A DNA stretch of 25,892 nt from Actinomycetes bacterium (lineage in GTDB: Bacteria; Actinomycetota; CADDZG01; JAHWKV01). The stretch lies in contig JAJCYF010000187.1 of the NCBI GenBank assembly GCA_029263035.1, forward strand, positions 1 to 25,892, given 5' to 3'. Positions 1 to 6,921 of the stretch are shown here, in pieces. The notes below the pieces were generated by a model, which searched no databases, had not been told where the DNA came from, and saw nothing but the letters and a program-made list of their open reading frames with translations. The position numbers and the translations under genes were made by a program. The first letter of the stretch is position 1. Each line of letters starts with the position of its first letter.

Positions 1-1832
1 ACCAGCCGGTCCAGGCTTGCGAGCGCCGAGGTAATCCTCTGCCAGACCGAAAGGTCGGTCTCCGAAGCGAGCCGGCGAAGGAGCCCCAGGTAGCCGGCCG
101 CCGGGATCCGGCCCGCGACCATCGCGGCGTAATGATCGTCGACCAGGCCGTAACGCTCGCCGGCGGTCAGCGCTTCCAGGCCGGCTCCCAGCAGCCCGTC
201 GAGCATCTCCGGCGAGTACTGCACCCGGTAGAACCCGGTTGCGCCGGCGTTGACCACCAGCCAGTCCGGCTTGAACATCAGGTCAAACTCATTCTCCGCC
301 GAATCCAGCATCAGCTTGGCGCCGCCCTTGAACTCACCCTGGCCGTACCGGATCAGGACCGGCACCACCCACCTCTGCCTGGGCGCGGTCCCCTCCCGGT
401 AGGTGAACCGGCTCTGGCGCAGCCGCAGCTTCGGGGTGAACTCGTCGCCGGTCACCTCCGCCGAGATCAGCGGGTAGCCGCCCCGGAAGATCCATCCGTC
501 CATGGTCCGGCGAACCGGCGCCGCGGTGGAGTACTCCAGGGAATCCCACAGGTCGGTGGTGTCGGTGTTGCCGTAGGCGTTGTTCTTCAGGTACTCCCGT
601 ACGCCGTCCCTGAAGGCGTCCTCCCCCAGGTACTGCTCGAGCATCCGCAGGACCGCGGCTCCCTTCTCGTAGGTCAGGATGTCGAACATCCCGTCGGCGT
701 CCTTGGGGGACACCACCTCGAACTCGATCGGCCGGGTGCTCTCCAGCGAGTCGACCTCAAAGGCCGCGGTCCGGGAGATCCCGAAGTCGGTCCAGCGGTC
801 CCACTGCGGGCGGAAGGCGTCGGTGCACTTCATCTCCATGAAGGTCGCAAACGCCTCGTTCAGCCAAAGGCCGTTCCACCAGCGCATGGTGACCAGGTCC
901 CCGAACCACATGTGGGCGATCTCGTGGTGGACCACATCGGCCACCCGCTGCAACTCCTGCTGGGTGGCGCCTTTGGGGTCGACCAGCAGGGCGGTCTCCC
1001 GGAAGGTGATGCAGCCCAGGTTCTCCATCGCCCCCGCTGCGAAGTCCGGGATGGCGACGAGATCCAGCTTGCCGGCCGGATAGCCAATGCCGTAGTAGCG
1101 GGCAAAGTACTCCAGCGCAAAGGCGCCCGACTCCAGGGCGAAGTCGGTGAGCTTGTCCCGGCCCGGAGGGTAGGCGACCCGCAATGGTGTGCCGGAGGCA
1201 TCCGAAGGGCCGGTGATCCCCAGGGGGCCGACCACGAAGGCCACCAGGTAGGTCGACATCTTCATCGTCTCGGCGTAGACCACGCGCCGGCGGCCGTCAC
1301 CCGCCGGCTCATTGGACAGCTCGGCGCCGTTGCTGAGCGCCAGAACCCCTTCGGGCACCACCAGGGTTACCGCGAAGGTGGCCTTGAGGTCCGGCTCGTC
1401 CCAGCAGGGGAAAGCCTGCCGGGCGTCGGTCGACTCGAACTGGGTGGTGGCAATTAGCCGCTCGTTGCCGTCCGGGTCGGTGAACTTGGACCGGTAGAAC
1501 CCCTCCAGCTTGTCGTTCAGGATTCCCCGAAAGCGGCTCCGCAGAGTCCAGGCGCCGGGCTCAGCGGTACCGCCGAGCTTCAGCCGGCAGCGTTCGGTGT
1601 CGGCTTCGAAGCTCGCAGTTGCGTCCAGCCGGGTTCCGTCGCGCTCCAGCCAGGTCTCATCGAGCTCCAGCTCCTTGGCGTTCAGCACGATCTCATCGAC
1701 CGGCTCCCGCACCTCCACGCTGATCGCCACCTCACCCGAGAAGCGGGCGGCCTCAAGATCCGGCTCCAGGGTGAGCTCGTATCGTGAGGGTATGACGGTG
1801 CGTGGAAGGCGGTAGCGGTCGGTGGTTTCCAT
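1..1832 (-). CDS. pepN: M1-family aminopeptidase N (3' end beyond window)
   Basis: Zinc metallopeptidase that removes N-terminal residues from peptides, normally in the cytoplasm. The reverse strand reads METTDRYRLP from the ATG at 1832. It contains the exopeptidase motif GAMENLG near residue 270 and the zinc site HEIAHMWFGD near residue 305, followed by WLNEAF with the third zinc ligand Glu. The M1 N-terminal beta domain comes first, then the catalytic domain and the start of the C-terminal helical region. About 610 codons are present; family members are about 830-870 residues, so the last quarter lies outside the window. The gene follows a 70-codon gene by 41 bases and is probably in its operon. 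There is no frameshift in the visible part. Confidence 0.95.
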   Translation of the reverse strand, partial: METTDRYRLPRTVIPSRYELTLEPDLEAARFSGEVAISVEVREPVDEIVLNAKELELDETWLERDGTRLDATASFEADTERCRLKLGGTAEPGAWTLRSRFRGILNDKLEGFYRSKFTDPDGNERLIATTQFESTDARQAFPCWDEPDLKATFAVTLVVPEGVLALSNGAELSNEPAGDGRRRVVYAETMKMSTYLVAFVVGPLGITGPSDASGTPLRVAYPPGRDKLTDFALESGAFALEYFARYYGIGYPAGKLDLVAIPDFAAGAMENLGCITFRETALLVDPKGATQQELQRVADVVHHEIAHMWFGDLVTMRWWNGLWLNEAFATFMEMKCTDAFRPQWDRWTDFGISRTAAFEVDSLESTRPIEFEVVSPKDADGMFDILTYEKGAAVLRMLEQYLGEDAFRDGVREYLKNNAYGNTDTTDLWDSLEYSTAAPVRRTMDGWIFRGGYPLISAEVTGDEFTPKLRLRQSRFTYREGTAPRQRWVVPVLIRYGQGEFKGGAKLMLDSAENEFDLMFKPDWLVVNAGATGFYRVQYSPEMLDGLLGAGLEALTAGERYGLVDDHYAAMVAGRIPAAGYLGLLRRLASETDLSVWQRITSALASLDRL

Positions 1833-1873
1833 GCCCTGGAGACTATCTCGCCCGGGCCGGATTGGCAGTCCTC

Positions 1874-2086
1874 TCAGGCGGCTTGTCTCCTGCGGTGGGC
1901 GGCGAGGCGTTGTTCCCGGGCCAACAGGTCCAAGCGTCTCATCAGTTCGCTCCGCCTCAGGCGATACACGCCGCATTCCCGCGAGACGCCCAGGGCCCGG
2001 GCCCAGGTCCTGTCCAGCCGGACCCATCCGTTGGGACGGTTGGATTCGCTCGGTTTGGTTGTCAGCCAGTTGAGTTGTTCGGTCAT
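1874..2086 (-). CDS. Small basic protein of unknown function
   Basis: Encodes 70 residues, with ATG at 2086 preceded by a perfect AGGAGG eight bases upstream. That is one of the strongest ribosome binding sites in the window and the main reason to believe the gene. The protein has a polar N-terminal half with two Trp (WVRLDRTWARALGV) and an Arg/Leu-rich C-terminal helix (ELMRRLDLLAREQRLAAHRR). No membrane segment or Cys motif is seen and I do not recognise a family. It lies 41 bases upstream of the aminopeptidase gene on the same strand and behind a structured leader, so it probably leads that operon. A leader or coupling peptide is an alternative role. Confidence 0.6.
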   Translation of the reverse strand: MTEQLNWLTTKPSESNRPNGWVRLDRTWARALGVSRECGVYRLRRSELMRRLDLLAREQRLAAHRRRQAA

Positions 2087-2125
2087 AGGGAATTCCTCCT
2101 AAATCGATTGGGATCCCTGGTTGAG

Positions 2126-2173
2126 TGCAGGCCGAAGGTCGCGGCCGGGTTGTTTCCGCCGGTCTTCGGTGCA
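2126..2173 (-). promoter_or_regulatory. Imperfect inverted repeat in the leader of the small gene-pepN operon
   Basis: TGCA plus CCGAAG (2126-2129, 2132-2137) pairs with CTTCGG plus TGCA (2164-2173), with a two-base bulge. GC-rich segments inside can pair further. It lies between the upstream terminator and the AGGAGG of the 70-codon gene, so it would be in the 5' untranslated RNA. I could not match it to a known riboswitch class. Confidence 0.4.
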
Positions 2174-2216
2174 AAGAAAAGAGCCGGTCACCCGTTAGGC
2201 AACCGGCTCTCTTCGG
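2172..2216 (-). terminator. Rho-independent terminator of the delta-60 repeat lipoprotein gene
   Basis: On the minus strand, GAGCCGGT (2209-2202) pairs with ACCGGCTC (2188-2181). A/T pairs extend the stem outward and two C-G pairs extend it inward, giving about 16 pairs around a five-base loop. TTTTCTTT follows. It lies about 50 bases after the lipoprotein stop codon. A second perfect hairpin, GCCACT-loop-AGTGGC at 2216-2231, sits directly before it. Confidence 0.8.
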
Positions 2217-2264
2217 CCACTCTCTAGTGGCTGCTCGACTTCAGGGTATCGCAGTCGCGGAGTA

Positions 2265-3686
2265 TTACAAGGTAAAGCGGGCGATCACCGCTTCCTCATT
2301 TCCTCCCGACCCGGTGTCGGGACCCATCCATCCGGCAACCACCGCAGCTGTCTCGTCCTCGTTCAAAGCGATCGAGAAGAACGCATCGGACTGGCCGCCC
2401 AGGTCGACCTGGTAGATGCCGCCCCGGCCGAAGCTTTCGTCCAGCTCGCCGTCCTCGGTCAGCAGGACCACCATTGCGTTGATGTCGGTCTCCGTGGGTT
2501 TGCCGCTTCCTGCGATCAGGATGCCTCCGTCTTCCAGTACCACCATGTCCCGGCCACGGTCGTCCTGACCGGAGATGTCGACCTGTACCAGGCCGTCCTC
2601 GCCGAACTCGGTGTCCCATTCGCCTTCGGAGGTGAAGCGGGCGGCAATCATGTCCACCTTGCCGTCGTCGGTCTCCCGGCCGTAGCCGGTGATGATGAAG
2701 TCATCACCCTGCAGCCCGACCTCATACGCCTCGGCGACCGCCGGAAGCAGCTCTGCCGTGGCGACGCCGTCTTCACCGAACTCGGTGACCAGCTCGCCGC
2801 TTTCGTCCAGCTTGAGCAGAACCGGGGAGATGGGGCCGTCACCGACGCCCGAGTACCCGCTGACCACCACTGAACCGTCCTCCAGCGCCAGGGCCTGGCG
2901 AGGTGACTCATTGCCGTCGTTCAGGTCCATCACGAACACACCGTCGGTGCCGAACGAATCATCACGCTCGCCGTCGGCGGTCAGGCGCAGAACCGCAAAG
3001 TCACGGTCCGTCTCATCCGGTCCGTCGTGCAGCTTCGCGCCGACCAGCAGCAGCTTGTCGTCCTCCAGCAGCGTCAGGCCGTACATCGTGTCGCCGACGA
3101 AGTTGTCGTCGATCGCCCTGCCGGTGCCCAGGTCGAAGCGGGCTATGCCGTTCTCCCCGAAGCTGGGGTCCAGGGTTCCGTCCTCCTGGAATCTCACTGC
3201 AGCGATGTCGGTGTCACGGGCGGCGTCGCCTGCGGCAGCCGGGTCGTGCTCGATCGGACCGGCAAGCACCACGCCGCCGTCCGACTGGACCACCAGGCCG
3301 GTAGCCCTCTCCCCCGTTGTGCCCCCGGCAGCCACGTTGACCGAGGCGTAACCCTGGTCGGCAAAATCGGTGTCCAGGTCGCCGTTCTCATCGAAGCGGG
3401 CTACTGCCATCGACTGGTCGCCGTCCGTGGTGAGAAATCCGGCCGCGTAGGATGCGCCGTCTTCGCCGTAGGCCACCGCAACAAAGCGGTCGGCATCCGG
3501 CGACATTGAAACCCGGGTAACCCCGCCCAGACCGAACGACGGGTCCAGAGCCCTTACCGCCGAAGCTTCCGAGGAGCCATTGTCCCCGTCGCCGTCGCCG
3601 TCGCCGTTCGTCGCGCCCTCACATCCACTTGCTACCAAAAGGGCTGAGGCCATCAGCAACCCCAACCCGCGCCTGCTTTTATTCAT
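2265..3686 (-). CDS. Secreted lipoprotein with seven delta-60 repeats
   Basis: Encodes 473 residues. The N-terminus is a type II signal peptide: basic MNKSRRG, a hydrophobic stretch, and lipobox ASGC with Cys22, so the mature protein should be lipid-anchored outside the membrane. A Gly/Asp linker (residues about 28-40) follows. The rest is built of repeats of about 55-65 residues, each ending in a motif like LDPSFGLGGVTRV. I count seven, with variants such as TLDPSFGENG, ELDESFGRGG and EWDTEFGEDG. This matches the delta-60 repeat family, probably a beta-propeller-like surface domain; its ligand is unknown. The start has GGAGG six bases upstream. The protein is very acidic. Confidence 0.85.
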   Translation of the reverse strand: MNKSRRGLGLLMASALLVASGCEGATNGDGDGDGDNGSSEASAVRALDPSFGLGGVTRVSMSPDADRFVAVAYGEDGASYAAGFLTTDGDQSMAVARFDENGDLDTDFADQGYASVNVAAGGTTGERATGLVVQSDGGVVLAGPIEHDPAAAGDAARDTDIAAVRFQEDGTLDPSFGENGIARFDLGTGRAIDDNFVGDTMYGLTLLEDDKLLLVGAKLHDGPDETDRDFAVLRLTADGERDDSFGTDGVFVMDLNDGNESPRQALALEDGSVVVSGYSGVGDGPISPVLLKLDESGELVTEFGEDGVATAELLPAVAEAYEVGLQGDDFIITGYGRETDDGKVDMIAARFTSEGEWDTEFGEDGLVQVDISGQDDRGRDMVVLEDGGILIAGSGKPTETDINAMVVLLTEDGELDESFGRGGIYQVDLGGQSDAFFSIALNEDETAAVVAGWMGPDTGSGGNEEAVIARFTL

Positions 3687-3739
3687 AAGATCCCTCCGCC
3701 GAAGCTGTTAGGTCGACCACAAGGCTTACTGTGTCGTAC

Positions 3740-3775
3740 CTGCCTTCAGATATTAGGCAGCCCAAATATATGGGG
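3740..3775. promoter_or_regulatory. Two adjacent inverted repeats between divergent genes
   Basis: The 155-base gap between the divergent lipoprotein and kinase genes contains CTGCCT-9-AGGCAG (3740-3760) and, directly after it, CCCA-6-TGGG (3761-3774). The area is AT-richer than its surroundings, as expected of a promoter. A shared operator is possible, but no regulator can be assigned. Confidence 0.35.
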
Positions 3776-3841
3776 TAAGGGTCCGGATACACAAGGGGGG
3801 ACCCAGGGGCAGGCGCACCATGCAAGCGTTAGCCTTGCCGG

Positions 3842-4681
3842 ATGCGAGTAGCCGTCGTCGGGCATATCGAGTGGATCGATTTCGTCCGCGTCCCCCGGAT
3901 GCCCGGTCCGGGCGAGATCATCCATGCAACCGAGGCCTGGGATGAGGCCGGAGGCGGAGGTGCCGTGGCGGCGGTTCAGCTGGCCAAGCTCGCCGGATCC
4001 GCCGACTTCTTTACCACGGTCGGCGACGACAACATGGGCCGCAGGGCGCAGGTCGAGCTGGCTCTGATGGGCCTGCAGGTCCACGCCGGTGTTCGGCCGG
4101 AAGCCCAGCGGCGAGCCATCACCTACCTCGATGGGTCCGGGGATCGCTCGATCACGGTGCTGGGGGTGCGGTCGTCCCCCTCCTCGACCGACGACCTGCC
4201 GTGGGATCTGCTCGAGGGTGCCGACGCGGTCTACCTCACCGCCGGCGACGTCGAAGCGGTCCGGCTGGCCCGCAAAGCCAGGGTCCTGGTGGCTACCTCC
4301 CGCATCCTCCCCCTGCTGGCGGAGGCGGGTGTTCAGCTGGATGCGCTGGTGGGAAGCAGCGTTGATCCCTCCGAACGGTACCGCGACGGTGACCTCACCC
4401 CCGTTCCCCGGCTGGTGGTACGAAGCGCGAGCGAGGCGGGAGGCACCTACCAGGTTGCCGGCGGCCCCGTCCGGCACTATCCGGCCACCCCGCTGCCCGG
4501 GCCGGTCGTGGACACCTACGGCTGCGGAGACAGCTTCGCCGCCGGGCTGACCTTCGGCCTGGGGTTGGGCCTGGCGCCGGAGGAGGCGCTGCACCTGGCC
4601 GCCCTTTGCGGGGCGGCGGTCGCCACCGGAAGGGGGCCCTACCCGGCGCAGCTGACCCGGGCGGACCTCCCGGGGATCTAA
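3842..4681 (+). CDS. PfkB/ribokinase-family carbohydrate kinase
   Basis: Encodes 279 residues and probably phosphorylates a sugar or nucleoside with ATP in the cytoplasm. Family features are the N-terminal strand MRVAVVGHIEWIDFV, the glycine-rich stretch AGGGGAVAAVQLAKL near residue 37 (substrate side), TTVGDDNMGR near residue 58, and near the C-terminus DTYGCGDSFAAGL. That last is the second PfkB signature, with the catalytic Asp and the anion hole; Cys replaces the usual Ala in GAGD. The substrate cannot be inferred. No Shine-Dalgarno is visible, but TAGCCT ends six bases before the ATG, so the message may be leaderless. Confidence 0.85.
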   Translation: MRVAVVGHIEWIDFVRVPRMPGPGEIIHATEAWDEAGGGGAVAAVQLAKLAGSADFFTTVGDDNMGRRAQVELALMGLQVHAGVRPEAQRRAITYLDGSGDRSITVLGVRSSPSSTDDLPWDLLEGADAVYLTAGDVEAVRLARKARVLVATSRILPLLAEAGVQLDALVGSSVDPSERYRDGDLTPVPRLVVRSASEAGGTYQVAGGPVRHYPATPLPGPVVDTYGCGDSFAAGLTFGLGLGLAPEEALHLAALCGAAVATGRGPYPAQLTRADLPGI

Positions 4682-4716
4682 CTCGCTGGCTCCACTCATT
4701 TATCTCGGCATCGGAT

Positions 4717-4734
4717 TGGTGGCCGCGGCCACCA
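4717..4734. repeat. Perfect 18-base palindrome
   Basis: TGGTGGCCGCGGCCACCA is self-complementary along its whole length. It lies 36 bases after the kinase stop codon and about 60 bases before the marR promoter. It has no loop and no T-tract, so it is not a typical terminator. A protein-binding site is possible. Confidence 0.4.
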
Positions 4735-4792
4735 TCTTTACGAAGTAGCGCCTACCCGGATCTTCTCCATTAGGTCCCTGGGCAAGCGAGCT

Positions 4793-4833
4793 TTGACAGT
4801 GGAACCCCGCTGATGTATGCATGAGTCATGCAT
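4793..4833 (+). promoter_or_regulatory. Leaderless promoter and palindromic operator of the first marR gene
   Basis: TTGACA (4793-4798), a 17-base spacer and TATGCA (4816-4821) place the transcription start at or next to the ATG at 4828. A perfect 17-base palindrome, ATGCATGA-G-TCATGCAT (4817-4833), covers the -10 box, start point and start codon. A dimeric repressor bound there would block transcription, which fits MarR autoregulation. Confidence 0.65.
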
Positions 4834-5343
4834 GACGAACGAACAGCGAACCTGATGGGCGCGATGGCATTGGCCGTGACGGACCTTGCGGTCGCCAGCG
4901 TAGCGGTGGCCGGGACTAGCAACAGCGGAGCGGCAGCCATGGTGGTCCTCATGAATTCGCCCGGCCTCAGTGCGACCGAGCTCGGGCGGCGGATCGGCTT
5001 GACCCAGTCGGCAACCGCGCGAATGATCGACTCGTTGACGGCGCAAGGGCTGGCTGAGAAGGGCCCTGGGACGGGGCGCCACAGACCGATCGAACTGACC
5101 GCAGCGGGAAGAGACGCTACGACCCGTCTCCTCGGTGCGCGGGCGGAGTCGTTACGCCATCTCGTCGATGCCCTCACCCCCGACGAGCGGCGCATCCTGG
5201 ACGGCTTGATGGCCAAGCTGCTCGCTCGCGTGTACGCAGACGTCCGCAACTCGGAGCTGCTGTGCCGGTTGTGTGACCGGGCTGCGTGCACCGGCAACGC
5301 AACGTGCCCCGTGGGACAAGCCGAGCGAGATCTACTGGCCTGA
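4828..5343 (+). CDS. MarR-family transcriptional regulator with a C-terminal cysteine cluster
   Basis: Encodes 171 residues. The winged helix-turn-helix is seen at about residues 45-100: LSATELGRRIGLTQSATARM, then the wing RHRPIELTAAGR. The C-terminus carries a Cys cluster of spacing C-X2-C-X4-C-X5-C (from LCRLCDRAAC to TCPVGQ), known from a subset of MarR proteins and suggesting metal or redox sensing. The start is set by a promoter that puts transcription initiation at the ATG. The EamA transporter gene begins three bases after its stop codon, so the pair is very probably a regulator and the exporter it controls. The ligand is unknown. Confidence 0.88.
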   Translation: MHDERTANLMGAMALAVTDLAVASVAVAGTSNSGAAAMVVLMNSPGLSATELGRRIGLTQSATARMIDSLTAQGLAEKGPGTGRHRPIELTAAGRDATTRLLGARAESLRHLVDALTPDERRILDGLMAKLLARVYADVRNSELLCRLCDRAACTGNATCPVGQAERDLLA

Positions 5344-5346
5344 ATC

Positions 5347-6195
5347 GTGGGCACGCTCCTGGCCCTCGCCTCGGCATTGAGCTACGGCGTGTCGGACTTC
5401 CTCGGTGGCATGGCGTCACGGCGCATCTGGTTTCTTCGCGCCGCATTACTCGGACAGATCGGGGGACTTGTCTCCATGGCCGCCCTGGCACCCCTGATCT
5501 CCACGGCCATGCCTTCGACTGCGGACTTTGTCTGGGGTGGTTTGTCCGGCCTGGGAACCGGGGTGGCAATGATGTTTCTCTTCCGTGGAATGGGCAGGGG
5601 TGCGATGAGTGTCGTGGTGCCCACCAGCGCCGTCGGCGGAGTTGCTATTCCAGTCCTCGTCGGCGTGATTGCGCTCGGAGAGCGGCCTGCACCACTCGCC
5701 TGGGCGGGCATCTCCCTGGCCGTCCCTGCCTTGTGGGCGGTTTCGCGCGGGCAAACGAACGGTCGATTCCGACTCGATGCTGCGGTTGGAGACGGTCTTC
5801 TGTCCAGTGTCGGAATCGCCCTACAGTATCTGACCCTCGCCCAGGCCGACCCTGAGTCGGGTATTTGGGCGGTCGTGGCGGGGCGCGTCACCGCGGTCAT
5901 CACGCTCGCAATACTGAGAAAGGTGCTTGGGGTAGCCGTGGCGGTACCCAAAAACGGTCCCGCTAACGTCGATGTGGTTGCCGCCGTCGCCGGTTTGCTG
6001 GCGGGACTCGCCCTTACCGCATACCTGCTCGCCACCAGGGTAGAACTGGTCGCGGTGGCCGTCGTGCTGTCATCGTTGTACCCAATCGTCCCCGTCCTGC
6101 TCGGCATTACCGTGCTCCGCGAACGACTCATCTGGCGCCAGGGCGCCGGCCTGGCCGCCGCCCTCGCCGCCACCGTCCTCATCGCCGCGAGCTGA
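5347..6195 (+). CDS. EamA/DMT-family membrane transporter
   Basis: Encodes 282 residues, mostly hydrophobic, with about ten predicted transmembrane helices in two five-helix halves, as in the drug/metabolite transporter superfamily. The N-terminus (GTLLALASALSYGVSDFLGG) and the late segment SSLYPIVPVLLGITVLRERL are typical of the two EamA repeats, including the Glu-Arg near the end of each half. The start is GTG at 5347, three bases after the marR stop codon; no strong ribosome binding site is seen, so translation is probably coupled. Export of the small molecule sensed by the upstream MarR protein is the likely role. Confidence 0.85.
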   Translation: MGTLLALASALSYGVSDFLGGMASRRIWFLRAALLGQIGGLVSMAALAPLISTAMPSTADFVWGGLSGLGTGVAMMFLFRGMGRGAMSVVVPTSAVGGVAIPVLVGVIALGERPAPLAWAGISLAVPALWAVSRGQTNGRFRLDAAVGDGLLSSVGIALQYLTLAQADPESGIWAVVAGRVTAVITLAILRKVLGVAVAVPKNGPANVDVVAAVAGLLAGLALTAYLLATRVELVAVAVVLSSLYPIVPVLLGITVLRERLIWRQGAGLAAALAATVLIAAS

Positions 6196-6377
6196 CCACC
6201 CGGACGAGGGGCCGAGCATGACGACTTTCGTGGCCCGAAGGGTCTAATCGCAGGGGATGGTCTCGAGCGCCCCTCCCCGTCCTTACCGGCCACCGGACCC
6301 AACTCCAAGGTCTGCGCGTCTTAAGCGGACTTCACAGTCAGGCAATCATCATCAGCTCGTATACGCAAGCGCCCGGT

Positions 6378-6404
6378 GTCCGTTGCATGCCGCGTTGTTA
6401 TGCC
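6378..6404 (-). other. Half attC-like site overlapping the hicB stop codon
   Basis: On the minus strand GGCATAAC (6404-6397) is followed after nine bases by TGCAACGGAC. The complete attC at 6815-6886 reads GGCATAAC, six bases, TGCAACCGAC in the same orientation. The hicB stop TAA lies inside GGCATAAC, as is common in integron cassettes. I could not find a convincing right half (GTTATGCC) downstream, so the site is partial or decayed. Confidence 0.5.
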
Positions 6405-6625
6405 GCTCCTACGTCGACGACTTGCCCCTCACTCCGGGATACTGGGACGGACAGGCCCTCTTCCCTTAGCCCTTCAATATGCAGGACTATTGCCTCACGA
6501 ATAAGTGATAGAGCTTCCTCGCGGGTGCTGGCGACAGCAACACATCCAGGGAGATCGGGAACATGAGCTCCCCAACTCTCCTCGCCCTGCTCGAGAATCA
6601 CGGTGTATTGAACGCTCACTATCAC
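6398..6625 (-). CDS. hicB: HicB-family antitoxin
   Basis: Encodes 75 residues of the HicB type: the beta strand VQYTVILEQGEESWGAHVPD, then LPGCVAVASTREEALSLIRE and a helix AIVLHIEGLREEG. These motifs define the partial RNase H-like HicB fold that neutralises HicA mRNA interferases. There is no C-terminal DNA-binding domain, so it is the short form. The GTG start at 6625 overlaps the TGA of the hicA remnant (GTGA), the usual hicA-hicB arrangement. The stop codon falls in a half attC site. The reading frame is intact although its partner toxin is broken. Confidence 0.88.
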   Translation of the reverse strand: MIVSVQYTVILEQGEESWGAHVPDLPGCVAVASTREEALSLIREAIVLHIEGLREEGLSVPVSRSEGQVVDVGAA

Positions 6626-6788
6626 CCCTTGAGCTGAGCCTGTTTAAGGATTGAACTTAGTGTATCCCTGGGAATCTCTGTACCTGCCTGCAACCGTAAC
6701 GACACCTGGCTTAGACGGATGCCTGAACTGGCGGTGACTACCTCGACTACGACTCAAGACCCAGCCCGTATGCCGGTCACTTGTTCAC
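6622..6788 (-). pseudogene. hicA: Decayed hicA toxin gene (frameshifted)
   Basis: Two reading frames together rebuild most of a HicA protein. One frame gives GWVLSRSRGSHRQF followed by RHPSKPGVVTVAG, which contains the HicA signature with the catalytic His in GSHRQF. The next part is in another frame: QAGTEIPRDTLSSILKQAQ, then LKG and a stop at 6622-6624. The change of frame occurs at GCAGGCAGGT, where loss of a few bases between short GCAGG repeats would explain it. The N-terminal 15 residues are also damaged: GTGAACAAG at 6788 could be the old start but soon meets a stop. The total of 167 bases is about 20 short of a full gene. The toxin is predicted to be inactive. Confidence 0.75.
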
Positions 6789-6814
6789 AAAAGCGGGATC
6801 AAACGAACAATTAA

Positions 6815-6886
6815 TCGGCATAACGTACTGCGGGCTCAGCCGCCGCCCGCGAAGCCGGCGGTCGGTTGCAGCCCGAGTTATGCCGA
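6815..6886 (-). other. Integron-type attC recombination site
   Basis: The ends are perfect 10-base inverted repeats, TCGGCATAAC (6815-6824) and GTTATGCCGA (6877-6886), which contain the R boxes. Read on the minus strand, inner arms GGGCT/AGCCC, CAACCG/CGGCTG (one mismatch) and CCGCC/GGCGG continue the stem. A G and an A are extrahelical in the 5' half, matching the known L-box asymmetry of attC sites. At 72 bases the length is typical. The minus-strand orientation agrees with the flanking genes: the membrane protein gene ends 35 bases upstream and the hicA remnant begins just downstream. Confidence 0.75.
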
Positions 6887-6921
6887 CACCGCAGGATCAG
6901 GCCCGAATAATTGGCATGAAT

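Noticed and set aside
132..1457. 441-codon plus-strand frame opposite the aminopeptidase
   Set aside because: The opposite strand encodes unmistakable M1 motifs; this frame has shadow composition and no ribosome binding site.
2126..2231. Known riboswitch (cyclic di-GMP, cyclic di-AMP or SAM type) upstream of the small gene-pepN operon
   Set aside because: Some short motifs recall these classes, but the conserved cores could not be aligned by eye; only a generic structured leader is claimed.
2689..3351. Ser-rich plus-strand frame opposite the delta-60 lipoprotein
   Set aside because: Its Ser/Pro bias is the complement of the repeat-coding sequence; no domain is seen.
4683..4748. Possible 20-residue hydrophobic peptide (LAPLIYLGIGLVAAATIFTK) after the kinase gene
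   Set aside because: It has no ATG, GTG or TTG at its beginning and no ribosome binding site; part of it is the 18-base palindrome. It could be chance.
5382..6308. 308-codon minus-strand frame opposite the EamA transporter
   Set aside because: It is low-complexity Ala/Thr/Arg/Pro text, whereas the plus strand encodes a clear ten-helix transporter.
6257..6469. 70-codon plus-strand frame over the hicB downstream region
   Set aside because: It overlaps hicB and the attC half site, has no ribosome binding site and no family resemblance.
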